A DNA stretch of 64,000 nt from Chrysogorgia sp. JL179-B06 (taxonomy: Eukaryota > Cnidaria > Anthozoa > Scleralcyonacea > Chrysogorgiidae): assembly GCA_035772405.1 (NCBI GenBank), contig JAYKKM010000378.1:2227501-2291500 (forward strand). Reading direction: 5' to 3'. Each line of letters starts with the position of its first letter. The stretch's first letter is position 1. Shown one piece after another: positions 52,701 through 61,810 of the stretch. A model generated the notes under the pieces. The model worked only from the letters and a program-made list of their open reading frames with translations, ran no database searches and was not told where the DNA came from. The translations under genes were made by a program, and so were the position numbers.

Positions 52701-53694
52701 TGAACATAATGAAAGCGATCGATACTTGACGGGTACTTGGACTAGTGTTGAGATTAATGTTGCTATAGATAAGGGATATAAAATAATTGCTCTTTACGAA
52801 ATATATCATTTTGAACGCAAAGAAAAAATCTTTTCACAATACGTAAATCAATTTTTAAAAATCAAACAAGAATCTTCAGGAATTCCTACGGATTGTTTGA
52901 ACGCAGATGGAAGTAAAAATGATGATAAAATTAAACAGTATTGTAATGATTATTTAAAAAATGAAAATGTTTTTTTAGATAAAGACAAAATAGAGAAAAA
53001 TCCCGCATTAAGAACTATTGCAAAAACCTTTTTAAATTCGTTATGGGGAAAATTTGCCCAAAACGAAAATAATACACAAGTGTGTTTTTTAAACGATTAT
53101 GAAAAATTATTAAATATAGCCAATGATAAAAGTAAAAAATTAACATCGATGGAATTTATAAACGAAATATTATTACGTTGTACATATGAAAAAATTGATG
53201 ATGCAACAACCCCTCTAAAAACGGGAAATGTAATCATTGCATGTTTTGTTACTGCATATGCACGTTTGAAATTATACGAGTTACTCGTTAAATTAGACGA
53301 TCGCGTTTTATATTTTGATACAGATTCTGTTATTTATATATCTGATGAAAATAATTATACTGATGTTAAAACGGGAAATTATTTAGGAGATTTAACGAAT
53401 GAATTAAATGAAAATGAATGGATAACAAATTTTTGTTCAATGGGTCCAAAATGTTGCGCGTATATAACTAATTTAAATCAGGAATGTATTCATGTCAAAG
53501 GTTTTACTTTAAAAAATGAAACAATAAAAGAAAAATTGAATTTTTTATCCTTGACACAATGTGTTAAAAATCAAGATCAGATCATCGAAATTAAATATCA
53601 CAATAAAATATGTAAAGATAAACTTAATCATATTTTTATTGAGGATGAAATAAAAAAAAAATTTTCATTTACATTTAATAAACGTGTTGTTTAA
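49694..53694 (+). pseudogene. Element B protein-primed DNA polymerase B, frame breaks
   Basis: This replicates the element with a protein primer. The N-terminal domain is 49694 to about 50,400 (FISFIQSLSLVFSYLINIAR, DDYVRFIFSN). Next is ECGIPEGN and a Cys/His-rich segment. Exonuclease I is TLFFFDFETKV and II is WIAHNGGRFDTIFIL (50220-51671 frame); III is YYYCCSDVDILRKGC (51719-51931). Palm motif A is YVDFTSLYPHVQ (about 52,455), B is KTFLNSLWGKFAQ and C is YFDTDSV (52513-53694 frame). Total about 1,330 residues, normal for Polinton PolB. In-frame TAGs occur at about 50,096 and 51,929. Frame changes occur near 50,185, 51,637, 51,990, 52,315 and 52,400, mostly at A- or G-runs. All catalytic residues are present. 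Confidence 0.9.
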
Positions 53695-53737
53695 AATAAT
53701 TTTAATACGATACCGTTTGGATTTTTAGATAACTGAA

Positions 53738-54415
53738 ATGAACAATGTTTCATTACCATTTCAACACCCTTTTATGTTAACGTTATGTGGTCCTAGTCAA
53801 AGTGGGAAAACATATTGGATATTACAATTATTGAAAAATATTAACATTATGATTACACCAGCAATTGTTAAAATTGTTTATTTATATTCAATTTATCAAC
53901 CTCTGTACGCTGAAATGGAAAAAGTTCTTGCGAAAAAAACAGATATTAGTGTTGAATTTATCGATTGTCAAAAGGGTATTCCCCGCATTACGGATATACA
54001 AACGAATACCCGTGAAAATACGTTAATAATATTAGATGATCTCATGTTAGTTGCAACATCATCAAAAGAAAATCTTGAAAGAATAGATAATATTCCAACT
54101 CAAGATGTCCATCATCGTAATATTAGTGTTATTTTTACATGTCAAAATTTAACATATGGTAATGGTAAATTGCGAAATTTACGTGTCAATAGTCAATATT
54201 ATGTTATGTTTAAAATTTTAAGCGATTATAATAATATGTATACGATATGTGATAATAAAAAAATTAATAGAAATAGATTTAATAAAGTATTAAGTGAAAT
54301 TAATGAGAAACCCTATGGTTATTTGGTATTTGATAATTGTAGAAAAGGGTATGAAAATTGTAGAATTAGAACCAATGTATTTCCACATGAATCAACGATA
54401 ATCTATGATTTGTAA
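53738..54415 (+). CDS. Element B genome-packaging ATPase
   Basis: 225 aa, intact, ATG 53738, 43 bp after the polymerase. Walker A is GPSQSGKT (18-25), Walker B is TLIILDDLM (Asp100-Asp101) and the sensor-like Gln is in IFTCQNL (Gln136). This is the FtsK/HerA-type A32-like ATPase that pumps DNA into the capsid. Length and motif spacing are typical of Polintons. It is the best-preserved core gene of element B together with the capsid gene, which argues that the element was recently functional. Confidence 0.92.
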   Translation: MNNVSLPFQHPFMLTLCGPSQSGKTYWILQLLKNINIMITPAIVKIVYLYSIYQPLYAEMEKVLAKKTDISVEFIDCQKGIPRITDIQTNTRENTLIILDDLMLVATSSKENLERIDNIPTQDVHHRNISVIFTCQNLTYGNGKLRNLRVNSQYYVMFKILSDYNNMYTICDNKKINRNRFNKVLSEINEKPYGYLVFDNCRKGYENCRIRTNVFPHESTIIYDL

Positions 54416-54542
54416 ATAAATGTAAAAAGAAAAAGAAAATGTTTGTTAAAAAAATAAAAGAGTTGTTGAAAATGGTTTTTTTTTTAAAAGTATATATGGT
54501 ATGGGGTGTGTATATTGTGTATGAATTTTTTTTTAAAAAATC

Positions 54543-54749
54543 ATGGCAAGAAGAAGATATAGAAGCAGGAGGGGAATTATCCTTAGAAAAAAGAAACAAA
54601 AAAGGGGTAGTGTTCTAGATATGTTTGGACCTTTAGGATCGTTAGTTGGAAATCAATTGGGAATTGGTATTCGAAAAAGAAAAAGAAAACAAAAAGGAGG
54701 GTTTGCACGTTTTGTACCGGGTGACCCAAAAAAAAGTACTCCGGTTTGA
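54543..54749 (+). pseudogene. Element B small basic protein, tail replaced by a transposon
   Basis: The frame starts MARRRYRSRRGIILRKKK, followed by a hydrophobic Gly-rich segment (MFGPLGSLVGNQLGIGI) and RKRKQKGGFARFV. From 54716 on, the codons belong to the mariner-type insertion, so the last residues of the present frame (DPKKSTPV) are transposon-encoded. Basic arm plus short hydrophobic segment recalls adenovirus core or lytic peptides (pX/pVI-like), by pattern only. Confidence 0.6.
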
Positions 54750-55532
54750 TTCATAATAACTTCTAAACCACTGAAGCTATTAAATTGAAATAACTTTCAT
54801 TAGATAGATGGAAGACTAACTTAAATTTTGATATATGACAGTTGTATTTTACTTAAAAATTCACGGAGATATTAATGTTCAAAATATGTAGCATATTTCT
54901 GGATGTGTCTAAAATATGCAAAAAACGCCGTATCAAATATTAATCAAGCTTTGCTCAACTGAAACACGCACTATTAGCAGTAAATAAATGCCACTTGACA
55001 AATTGTTTATTATGAAACGAAGTATTATTATTTGCAAAATACAAGCAAGATTTATTCGTTCGGAATCGCGTGTCCTCTAGCACGAATGCACTGCCTAGCC
55101 CGTGACACCATTGCGTCGAAGGAGTCATGGATCATTCGTTGTTCTAGATTACGGCATGCTGCGAAGCTCTTCTAAATTCTGCAGTTGCTGATCATGTGGT
55201 ACATTGCAAATTTGTTCATGTTCAGAATAAACTCAGAATTATGAAACACAATCAAACCATAACTCCATAAGACATAACATGCAACTCCCCAGAGACATCC
55301 AACATTAAGTATTTGATACGGCGTTTTTTGCATATTTTAGACACATCCAGAAATATGCTACCTATTTTGAACATTAATATCTCCGTGAATTTGTAAGTAA
55401 AATACAACTGTAATATATCAAAATCTAAGCTAGTCTTCCATCTATCTAATGAAAGTTATTTCAGTTTAATAGCTTCAGTGGTTTAGAAGTTATTATGAAT
55501 CAAACCGGAGTACTTTTTTTTGGGTCACCCGG
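54716..55532. mobile_element. Tc1/mariner-type element with ~200-bp inverted repeats, 817 bp
   Basis: The ends read CCGGGTGACCC...AAGTACTCCGG and the exact complement, flanked by TA on both sides (54714-54715, 55533-55534). The arms match for about 230 bp. The unique centre contains, on the minus strand, a remnant resembling a transposase C-terminus (SRARQCIRARGHAIPNE then stop, about 55,125-55,060). It is a deletion derivative inserted in the small basic gene. Confidence 0.85.
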
Positions 55533-55741
55533 TATTTCCAAGGGGTTTTTTAGTAAAAAACAATAAATAAATCACTGTAAATAATTAATTTTTTTGTTTA
55601 ATTAAAAATTGGCATTATTAAAACTACAACATGACTGAGTGTTATTACTCTTACAATTTTTTTTACATTTTTTATTATATATTCCTACGAGTACACGACC
55701 TAAAATTGTTTCTATTTTTTTTTTTAATTTAATATAGTTTT

Positions 55742-56212
55742 TTAGTTTAATACGTTCATTTTAAATATTTTTTGTTTATTATTATTTTCGATTTCATTAC
55801 GACATTGATTGTATAAATATAATAAACTCCAATTTCCACACACGCCTGTATATTTGGATTGTAATTGTTTTCTTTGAATATATTGAAATGTTAGTCCTTT
55901 TTTTACACTATAATCATACCAATATTCACGTTTATAAAACGATACATCTTTTGCAAAACTATCAAAAAAATTCATGTGTTTTTCTTTATCCACCCATATA
56001 GCAATCCAATGTTGACCGTTTTGATCTGCTTCATCCGTATTCCAAATCCAACACGAGGGATAATAAATTTTTTTAGGAAAAATATTTGCAGGAAATGTAC
56101 CCAAATAATATTTATTTAAAAACTTATTTATTTTTGAAATTTTATTAATCTCGTTCGTAAATAAAAATTGGGTTAAAAAACAATGTAAATTCATTGATTT
56201 TTGCGTCGCCAT
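55742..56212 (-). CDS. Adenain-like capsid maturation protease
   Basis: 156 aa, ATG 56212. The Ulp1/adenovirus-protease-type triad is visible: His68 in GQHWIAIW, Asp84 in NFFDSF, Gln near 116-118 and Cys125 in GVCGNWSLLYL. WIWNTDEADQ precedes the His as in adenain. It cleaves capsid and core precursors during particle maturation. The start overlaps the end of the upstream gene by 22 bp. Slightly short against other Polinton proteases, but all catalytic positions are present. Confidence 0.88.
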   Translation of the reverse strand: MATQKSMNLHCFLTQFLFTNEINKISKINKFLNKYYLGTFPANIFPKKIYYPSCWIWNTDEADQNGQHWIAIWVDKEKHMNFFDSFAKDVSFYKREYWYDYSVKKGLTFQYIQRKQLQSKYTGVCGNWSLLYLYNQCRNEIENNNKQKIFKMNVLN

Positions 56213-56874
56213 TTTCTTTGTGTTGAATAGGGCGTTGAAGAGGGGGTAGGAATGTGGGTGGTGAGTGATGTAGATGGTTCTTCGTTACTCGAAAGACCCG
56301 AAGGGGTTTTTCCCAAATTTATATAACGTTGTCGTAATTTTATATTTCGTATATAATAGGCAGGCATATGTAATTTTTTCAATTCTTTTAAAGCAGCCGT
56401 CTGCTTTTGTTGTGTAAGATTGAACATGTTTTGTTTGCTGACATTATGCGTTAAATCGTATAATAAATCATGATGGTTTATTGCAACACCGTTTATTTTT
56501 ATTATATCTGTACCCCCAGTTTTAATTTTTTTCCTTTCAAGAAATTCTTTTATTTGTTGACCACTTGTCACAGTCGGTGTTTTCCTTACCTCGGGTGATT
56601 CATCATTGGTCACCTCATTTTCAAGTTCATTACTTTTTCTTTTCATATTTTGTTGTCTTTTTAAAAAACTAACCATACTCTCTGCGACACGTTGATCATT
56701 ATTAACTTTTTTCATTTCTTCTTTCATTATGTTTTTACTTTCAATAAGATCGAAATTATTTTTGTTGTTAATTCCCTGCAATAATTTTTCGTTTTCATGA
56801 TCAGTTTTGATTAAATCTAAAATTTCATTTAATTTACTCGGATTAATTAATTGCATTTTATTTACTTCGGTCAT
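56191..56874 (-). CDS. Element B hypothetical protein with possible protease-processed tail
   Basis: 227 aa, intact, ATG 56874. Helical, charged N-terminal half (MKEEMKKVNNDQRVAESMVS) and a Lys-rich middle, then ITHNVSKQ-like and LHMPAYYIRNIKLRQRYINL, and a Ser/Thr/Pro-rich basic C-terminus (PTPSSTPYSTQRKWRRK). It sits between the protease and the capsid genes, so a scaffold or minor virion protein is likely by position. Family not recognised. Confidence 0.5.
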   Translation of the reverse strand: MTEVNKMQLINPSKLNEILDLIKTDHENEKLLQGINNKNNFDLIESKNIMKEEMKKVNNDQRVAESMVSFLKRQQNMKRKSNELENEVTNDESPEVRKTPTVTSGQQIKEFLERKKIKTGGTDIIKINGVAINHHDLLYDLTHNVSKQNMFNLTQQKQTAALKELKKLHMPAYYIRNIKLRQRYINLGKTPSGLSSNEEPSTSLTTHIPTPSSTPYSTQRKWRRKNQ

Positions 56875-56955
56875 TTTTTTTTATTTGTTGGTTAAGTAAT
56901 TTGTATGCTTTTTGATATATGTTGATTATACGAAAATCCTCAGATAATAATATTT

Positions 56956-57420
56956 TTAATCTTTTTCTTTTATTTTGTTCTTTGAAAACTTATTCAAAAT
57001 ATATTTATTATCACTGGAAAGTTGGATCGAAATTTTTTTATTTAAAATATTTTTAGCAATGTATTGTAATTTATTAATTAATTGAGAATCTAACAACGTA
57101 TTTTTTTTATCAATATCTGCTTTAAGATATTTTTTTAACGATGGTAAAAAATCCTTTTTTTTTTTTTCAAAAGCTTTTTTCTTTATTTTATTTAATTGAA
57201 CTAATGTTTCTAAAAATTTTAAATCATCTTCGCAACTTGATGAAGAAGAAGTAACGGAACTTTCACTATCCATTTCATCACTAACATCATCGCTAACAAC
57301 ATCGCTATCATTTTCACTATCAACTTCATCCTCTTCATCATCATCATCTCTTGAATTATCATTTTTTTCGTCTTTTTTTACCTCTTCTTTATTTAATTCA
57401 TCATTTTTTTCTTCATTCAT
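56956..57420 (-). CDS. Element B acidic low-complexity protein
   Basis: 154 aa, ATG 57420. The first 70 residues are an Asp/Glu/Ser run (DDDDEEDEVDSEND), followed by a helical Lys-rich half (LVQLNKIKKKAFEKKKKDFL). It lies in the capsid cluster. Acidic-basic proteins can chaperone the basic core proteins, but this is only inference. Confidence 0.5.
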   Translation of the reverse strand: MNEEKNDELNKEEVKKDEKNDNSRDDDDEEDEVDSENDSDVVSDDVSDEMDSESSVTSSSSSCEDDLKFLETLVQLNKIKKKAFEKKKKDFLPSLKKYLKADIDKKNTLLDSQLINKLQYIAKNILNKKISIQLSSDNKYILNKFSKNKIKEKD

Positions 57421-57593
57421 TTTTTTTATGCGTAAACTGAAAACGGTGGAAATACAAGAATATGTTCACGATTTAGGTGTATTTTGTTAATAATTGTTTT
57501 TTTTATTTTTGGTTTATTTATTCTATTCTTTGTTGTAATGGGTTTTGTGTTCTTCATTTTATTTGTACATCCCCTTGTCACAAATGTTGATAA

Positions 57594-58922
57594 TTAAATG
57601 TTGTGTAATAATCTTGCAGGGGTATTTAATCCCACTCTAATTTCATTTCGAAATTCACCAACAAATATTAACGCACCTACAACTGTATTTTGAGAAAAAT
57701 GAAAATCCACATTAACATTTCCCGACGGTCTTATGGGTAATACTGCAAGATGAGAGTCTCTATTATCTGTTAAATCAAATGCTAATATAGAATACCCGTT
57801 TATAAAGTCATTATAAGTCATGGGCATTTCTGAATAGTTGCGATTTAATACCGAACGTAATTTTGAGTAAGTTTCAGCTTGATTTTCTATTCTCCCGAAA
57901 ACAGCGTTATTTACCGAAACTTCAACATTATCATAATTAGGCCAGTTAAATTCAAAAATATTATGAGTATATGATCCGTTCCAATTTGCAAATGGAGAAA
58001 ATACAATATATAAACGTGTAGGAACGCTACCATTAAACACATCGATTACTTGATGTGAATTTCGTCCTGCACCTACTGATTCAGTAATACAACGATAATT
58101 GGTTGTATAATATAATGTTTCTTTATTATGGGTCACCATCCCTATATTAAGAGCATTTGATAATTGTTTTTTGGGTTTAAATACAGGAATTTTTATTTTA
58201 AAATCATCTAGGGTAATTATAGTATCAGCAACGGGCATATTCGCATGATTGGCACCCATCATTACAATTGTATTTAATGCCCGCGTTAAACGTAATTCAA
58301 CTTTATACGCTGTAGGAATATATATTTCAGCACCACCTTCGCTAAATAATGAACAATCAATCTCATCTATCAAATACTGTGATTGATTTTGAAATGTCTG
58401 TGTTTTTTGTCTCCCCCCTGTATTTACGACAGCAGTTCCATTCGTGAAACCCGCGATACTGCTCATATGTTCGGCTGTATCTAAATATGCTAAATTAAGC
58501 TCTTTAGAATCTTTATATCCCGACGGTGTTTGACGCATTATAAATTGTATCCATGATGCAAAATGTGCAAAATTATCTGATGGCGTAATTAAATTTTCAT
58601 TTATTTTTAATTCTTTTGTTTTCCACATTGTACGAAGGGGTAATGTAATCATCGAAAACCCCGACGCTGCAGGTGCTATAAGTCCAGCAGCATTTCTAAT
58701 CGATACTCTAGCCATTATTTTAGCATCGCTTGTTTTCATTAATCCAACGGCGTTCCCATGTCTTGTAAACGTGTATACTGACGATTGATTATCTACAGGC
58801 GTTGCGATAATTTCCGTTTCACGACATTCCGTAAACGTATCATTATAGGGTGATGAAGTAAAAAATTGTAAAGGCTCGCTAAATAATGTCATTTTTTCCA
58901 CATCTTCAATTTTTTTACTCAT
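57594..58922 (-). CDS. Major capsid protein (double jelly-roll, Polinton type)
   Basis: 442 aa, intact, ATG 58922. The C-terminal half has VPTRLYIVFSPFANWNGSY, NIFEFNWPNYDNVEVSVN, the characteristic NGYSILAFDLTDNRDSHL and VVGALIFVGEFRNEI. This is the order seen in the Polinton capsid protein family known from the nematode F54H12.2-type proteins. The N-terminal half has a hydrophobic strand-rich region with a conserved Trp. It forms the icosahedral shell. Adjacent genes are the small basic protein (12 bp upstream) and the acidic protein downstream. Confidence 0.85.
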   Translation of the reverse strand: MSKKIEDVEKMTLFSEPLQFFTSSPYNDTFTECRETEIIATPVDNQSSVYTFTRHGNAVGLMKTSDAKIMARVSIRNAAGLIAPAASGFSMITLPLRTMWKTKELKINENLITPSDNFAHFASWIQFIMRQTPSGYKDSKELNLAYLDTAEHMSSIAGFTNGTAVVNTGGRQKTQTFQNQSQYLIDEIDCSLFSEGGAEIYIPTAYKVELRLTRALNTIVMMGANHANMPVADTIITLDDFKIKIPVFKPKKQLSNALNIGMVTHNKETLYYTTNYRCITESVGAGRNSHQVIDVFNGSVPTRLYIVFSPFANWNGSYTHNIFEFNWPNYDNVEVSVNNAVFGRIENQAETYSKLRSVLNRNYSEMPMTYNDFINGYSILAFDLTDNRDSHLAVLPIRPSGNVNVDFHFSQNTVVGALIFVGEFRNEIRVGLNTPARLLHNI

Positions 58923-58934
58923 TTTATTTTTTTT

Positions 58935-59096
58935 TTAAACGTTAATTTTAAGAATATTTGAAAGTGTTCCCAACACTTGAGGAAGAACCATACCCAGTGC
59001 CAATGCTCCACCAAAACCTCCTTTTTGTATTTTTCTTCTACGTTTTCTTATTCCTCCTTTGTTTTTTCTTTTTTTTATATATTTTTTACGCGTCAT
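58935..59096 (-). CDS. 53-aa basic protein with hydrophobic tail
   Basis: ATG 59096, stop at 58935. The N-terminal 28 residues are almost all Lys/Arg/Gly (RKKYIKKRKNKGGIRKRRRK), then IQKGGFGGALALGMVLPQV as a hydrophobic, Gly-rich segment. It resembles in layout the basic protein at 54543 and the adenovirus-type small core or lytic peptides. It is 12 bp upstream of the capsid gene. Confidence 0.65.
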   Translation of the reverse strand: MTRKKYIKKRKNKGGIRKRRRKIQKGGFGGALALGMVLPQVLGTLSNILKINV

Positions 59097-59213
59097 TTAT
59101 TTTATTTTTAAAAAACAACAATAACCACAACAACAATAAAAATAATAATAATATACACAACATTATGATTTTTTTATATAACTTTTTTTTATTTATACTT
59201 TTTTTTACACAAT

Positions 59214-59465
59214 CTATCTATTTTGTATTACATTTGGATCTATTTTTTTTCTCTTTTTTTTATTATCACTTGTATAATAAGTATCTAAATTTAAATTTGA
59301 GGGTAATCCCACACCCTCATTTAATAAAATTTCTTTCTTAGTTGGATTTTCTTTATTTTTTCTTTTCACAACAAAATATGATGAGGAATAATTTTTTCCA
59401 CGATTTCTACCGTTTAACAATTCAGTATAATCTTCTACGGATAGTTCATTTATTTTTTCAGTCAT
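59214..59465 (-). CDS. Element B hypothetical protein, 83 aa
   Basis: ATG 59465 (a longer frame exists only from a TTG). Basic and polar, with LSVEDYTELLNGRNRGKNYS and a Lys-rich C-terminus. Its ATG overlaps the TGA of the upstream frame (ATGACTGA). No family recognised. Confidence 0.5.
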   Translation of the reverse strand: MTEKINELSVEDYTELLNGRNRGKNYSSSYFVVKRKNKENPTKKEILLNEGVGLPSNLNLDTYYTSDNKKKRKKIDPNVIQNR

Positions 59466-59941
59466 TATTTTTTTCTTCAAATAAATTTATATATATCTTA
59501 ATTTCTTCACCTTTTAACGGCACGTTATTCTCATAGTTAATAAAGAACTGTAGTGATTGTTTAGCCTCTTTATCACTCATCAATATAAAATAGGGGAATT
59601 TTTTTTTTTTCATCATTTAATGATGTATAAGGATTTTTTTCGTCAATATAAAATAATTCTTTTATAGTATATATAAAACGTTGTGTTGCATTGGCAATAA
59701 TAGTAGATGAAGAAACTGAAATCGTTCCATTATTTATTTTTTTTGATTGTATTATTGCACTGAAATCCATTTTGTTTGCACACGTAATTCGAAATGAATT
59801 TTTGATATTTTTATATTCAATCGAATTTAAATTCCATAAAAATTTTTTCCCACTATTTACTAACACGTAAAGAGGATAAAATATTTTATATTCTTTAATT
59901 ATCATTTCCCCATTTTTTTCTTCAAGAACAATCAAAAGCAT
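59458..59941 (-). pseudogene. Element B hypothetical protein with a frame slip at an A-run
   Basis: It starts at ATG 59941, which overlaps the penton stop (TAATG). The first frame (to 59573) has VLEEKNGEMIIKEYKIFYPL and ISVSSSTIIANATQRFIYTI. An 11-base T/A run near 59,605 separates it from a second frame that ends at 59458 (SDKEAKQSLQFFINYENN). A single slip there would join them to about 160 aa. Alternatively a 40-codon ORF starting at 59580 is separate. Strand-rich; function unknown. Confidence 0.45.
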
Positions 59942-60899
59942 TATGTTGAATGTATTAAACAATCAATACTAAGCGTTCCTGAATCAAAAGGAACTAATTT
60001 TCCTGTAGTATCTTTAACTTTAATATGAATTTCTCTTATAATGTCTTTTTTAAATTTTCTCAATGATTTTGGGGTACTATAATAAACTAATTGTCCATCC
60101 CCCCCACCACCTTGTCGATTCCATTGAATGGGTACTGTTGTTAACAATTCAGAACAACTATCACCAACTAACCCCAGTTCTATTTCATCACAATATATAA
60201 ACATTTTATTTAATCCGTCGGATACATCGGGTAAGTAATCAAAATGTTTAGAAAAAAGGGTTCGAGGTGTAGGGTTATCTTTTTTTATTTCAAACAAGAG
60301 AGGTACGATTTCAAGACCTTTTTCATTTTTTAAACCTAGCATAAAAGCTATTTTTTTTGAAAATAATATATTAATCTTTTGATTAAAAGAAGCATATTGA
60401 ATACCCTTTTTTCTACCGTAGTCTTGTTAGATAATCGAAATTCATTTACCTGTAACCCATCGACTGCTTTACTCGCATTTTCATATACCCAATACTCAAT
60501 TTCAACATTAACATTAATAATTACTTTCCCATTTGACCCGATGGTAAAAAAAATTTCAAATCCTTCTAAGATATTATTTAAAAATATAATTAATGAAGAC
60601 AAATCATAAATTCCGTCGGGTATAATAAATTTATCCGATGTAAAAACGAACTCACTGTTTGCGTATACCGTATTATTAATTTCTTCAGGTATAAAATTCT
60701 TATAGGTTATGATAAATGAAAAAAAACATTCATCACCTACAATATTTTTAGTTGTTTGAGGATAACAAACTTGTAAAACTTCTAAAAAACATTCATTGTT
60801 CAAAGCATCAATGGGTTGTGCAATTTTCATTTCAAAATCATTAATCAAATTCTTTTGAAGTCCTCTTGATATTGAATTACTAGCAATGTGTAAATTCAT
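59941..60899 (-). pseudogene. Penton-like minor capsid protein, one frame slip
   Basis: The N-terminal frame (60899 to about 60,410) starts MNLHIASNSISRGLQ and has a strand-rich body (YANSEFVFTSDKFIIPDGIY). The C-terminal frame (60342 to 59941 by its ATG, but open from further upstream) has DVSDGLNKMFIYCDEIELGL, VGDSCSELLTTVPI and IHIKVKDTTGKLVPFDSGTL, the signature blocks of Polinton penton/minor capsid proteins. The two meet at an A-run near 60,410, where one base is missing. The ATG overlaps the integrase stop (ATGA). It forms the capsid vertices. Confidence 0.8.
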
Positions 60900-61808
60900 T
60901 TTTTTTTAAAAACTTGTAATTCAGCACGATAAAAAATTCCTTTAATTTCTTCACGTTGTTCGTCTTCTAATTGATATGTAACGGGATCGGTGATAAATAC
61001 TTTTTTAATAAAAAATATCTCATTTATCCATCGTCGAAGACTGCTTTTTTCAAAAATATTATTTTTTACTCTCGCAATACGTACACGCGTACCTTCTTGT
61101 ATCAGATCTTGAGTGGGAATAGGATAATTTAAATGATCACGTACTATTTTATTTTTTACTTTACGTATTTTTCCTTTTTTTCTTCGCGATAAATTTCAAA
61201 AGGTGTTGCACCAGCTAATGCTTTATGTGGGGAATTATTATAACGCTTAACAATAAGGGGTAAATACTGAATATAGTCAAATTCTCCAGTCATTGTTAAA
61301 ACACGACGAACCATTGTTTTTAAAGTTCCAATTACACGTTCCACATGGGATGCTTTTATTTCTCTATTATACGTATGAAATACTTCAAAATTATATTTTT
61401 TACTTAATTTCGTACGTATATCTTGAAATTCTGTTCCTTCATCACTTTGAATTTTAAGAGGGGCTATTCCTTCTTCAATAAGAATACTTTCAAATTTATT
61501 TTTAACATTATTAGACGTTTTCTTTTTTATTAATTTTACCCAACAAAATCTTGAAAAAATATCAATACACACCAACCAATAACGATATTGATTATTATAT
61601 CGGGCTAAATCTTTATTTTCAGCTAAATCAATTTCCCATTGTTCATTATTTTTATTAACAGCATATTTCAAACGTCTATATTTTTTTTACTACTACTATG
61701 TAATCTATAATTAGAATAATCCTCATCAGTTAATGTCTCTCCTTTTAATAATCTTGAAGCTTTTTCAATAAAGTCAGCAGAAAATTTAGTTTTTTTCTTT
61801 TTACTCAT
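60896..61808 (-). pseudogene. Retrovirus-like integrase of element B, two A-run frame slips
   Basis: Inserts the element's DNA into the host. The N-terminus is at ATG 61808 (KKTKFSADFIEKASRLLKG), followed by a slip at an A-run near 61,690. The catalytic core frame (61671-61156) has QWEIDLAEN (Asp), LKIQSDEGTEF (Asp77) and ASHVERVIGTLK (Glu111), a DD34-35E-type triad, and FEIYREEK. After a second A-run near 61,175 comes the SH3-like C-terminal domain (RWINEIFFIKKVFITDPVTY, IKGIFYRAELQVF). There is no chromodomain, unlike element A. The stop overlaps the penton ATG. Confidence 0.85.
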
Positions 61809-61810
61809 TT

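Noticed and set aside
58958..59536. Phe-rich plus ORFs at 58958-59341 and 59342-59536
   Set aside because: Poly-Phe/Tyr translation of T-runs, antisense to minus-strand genes.
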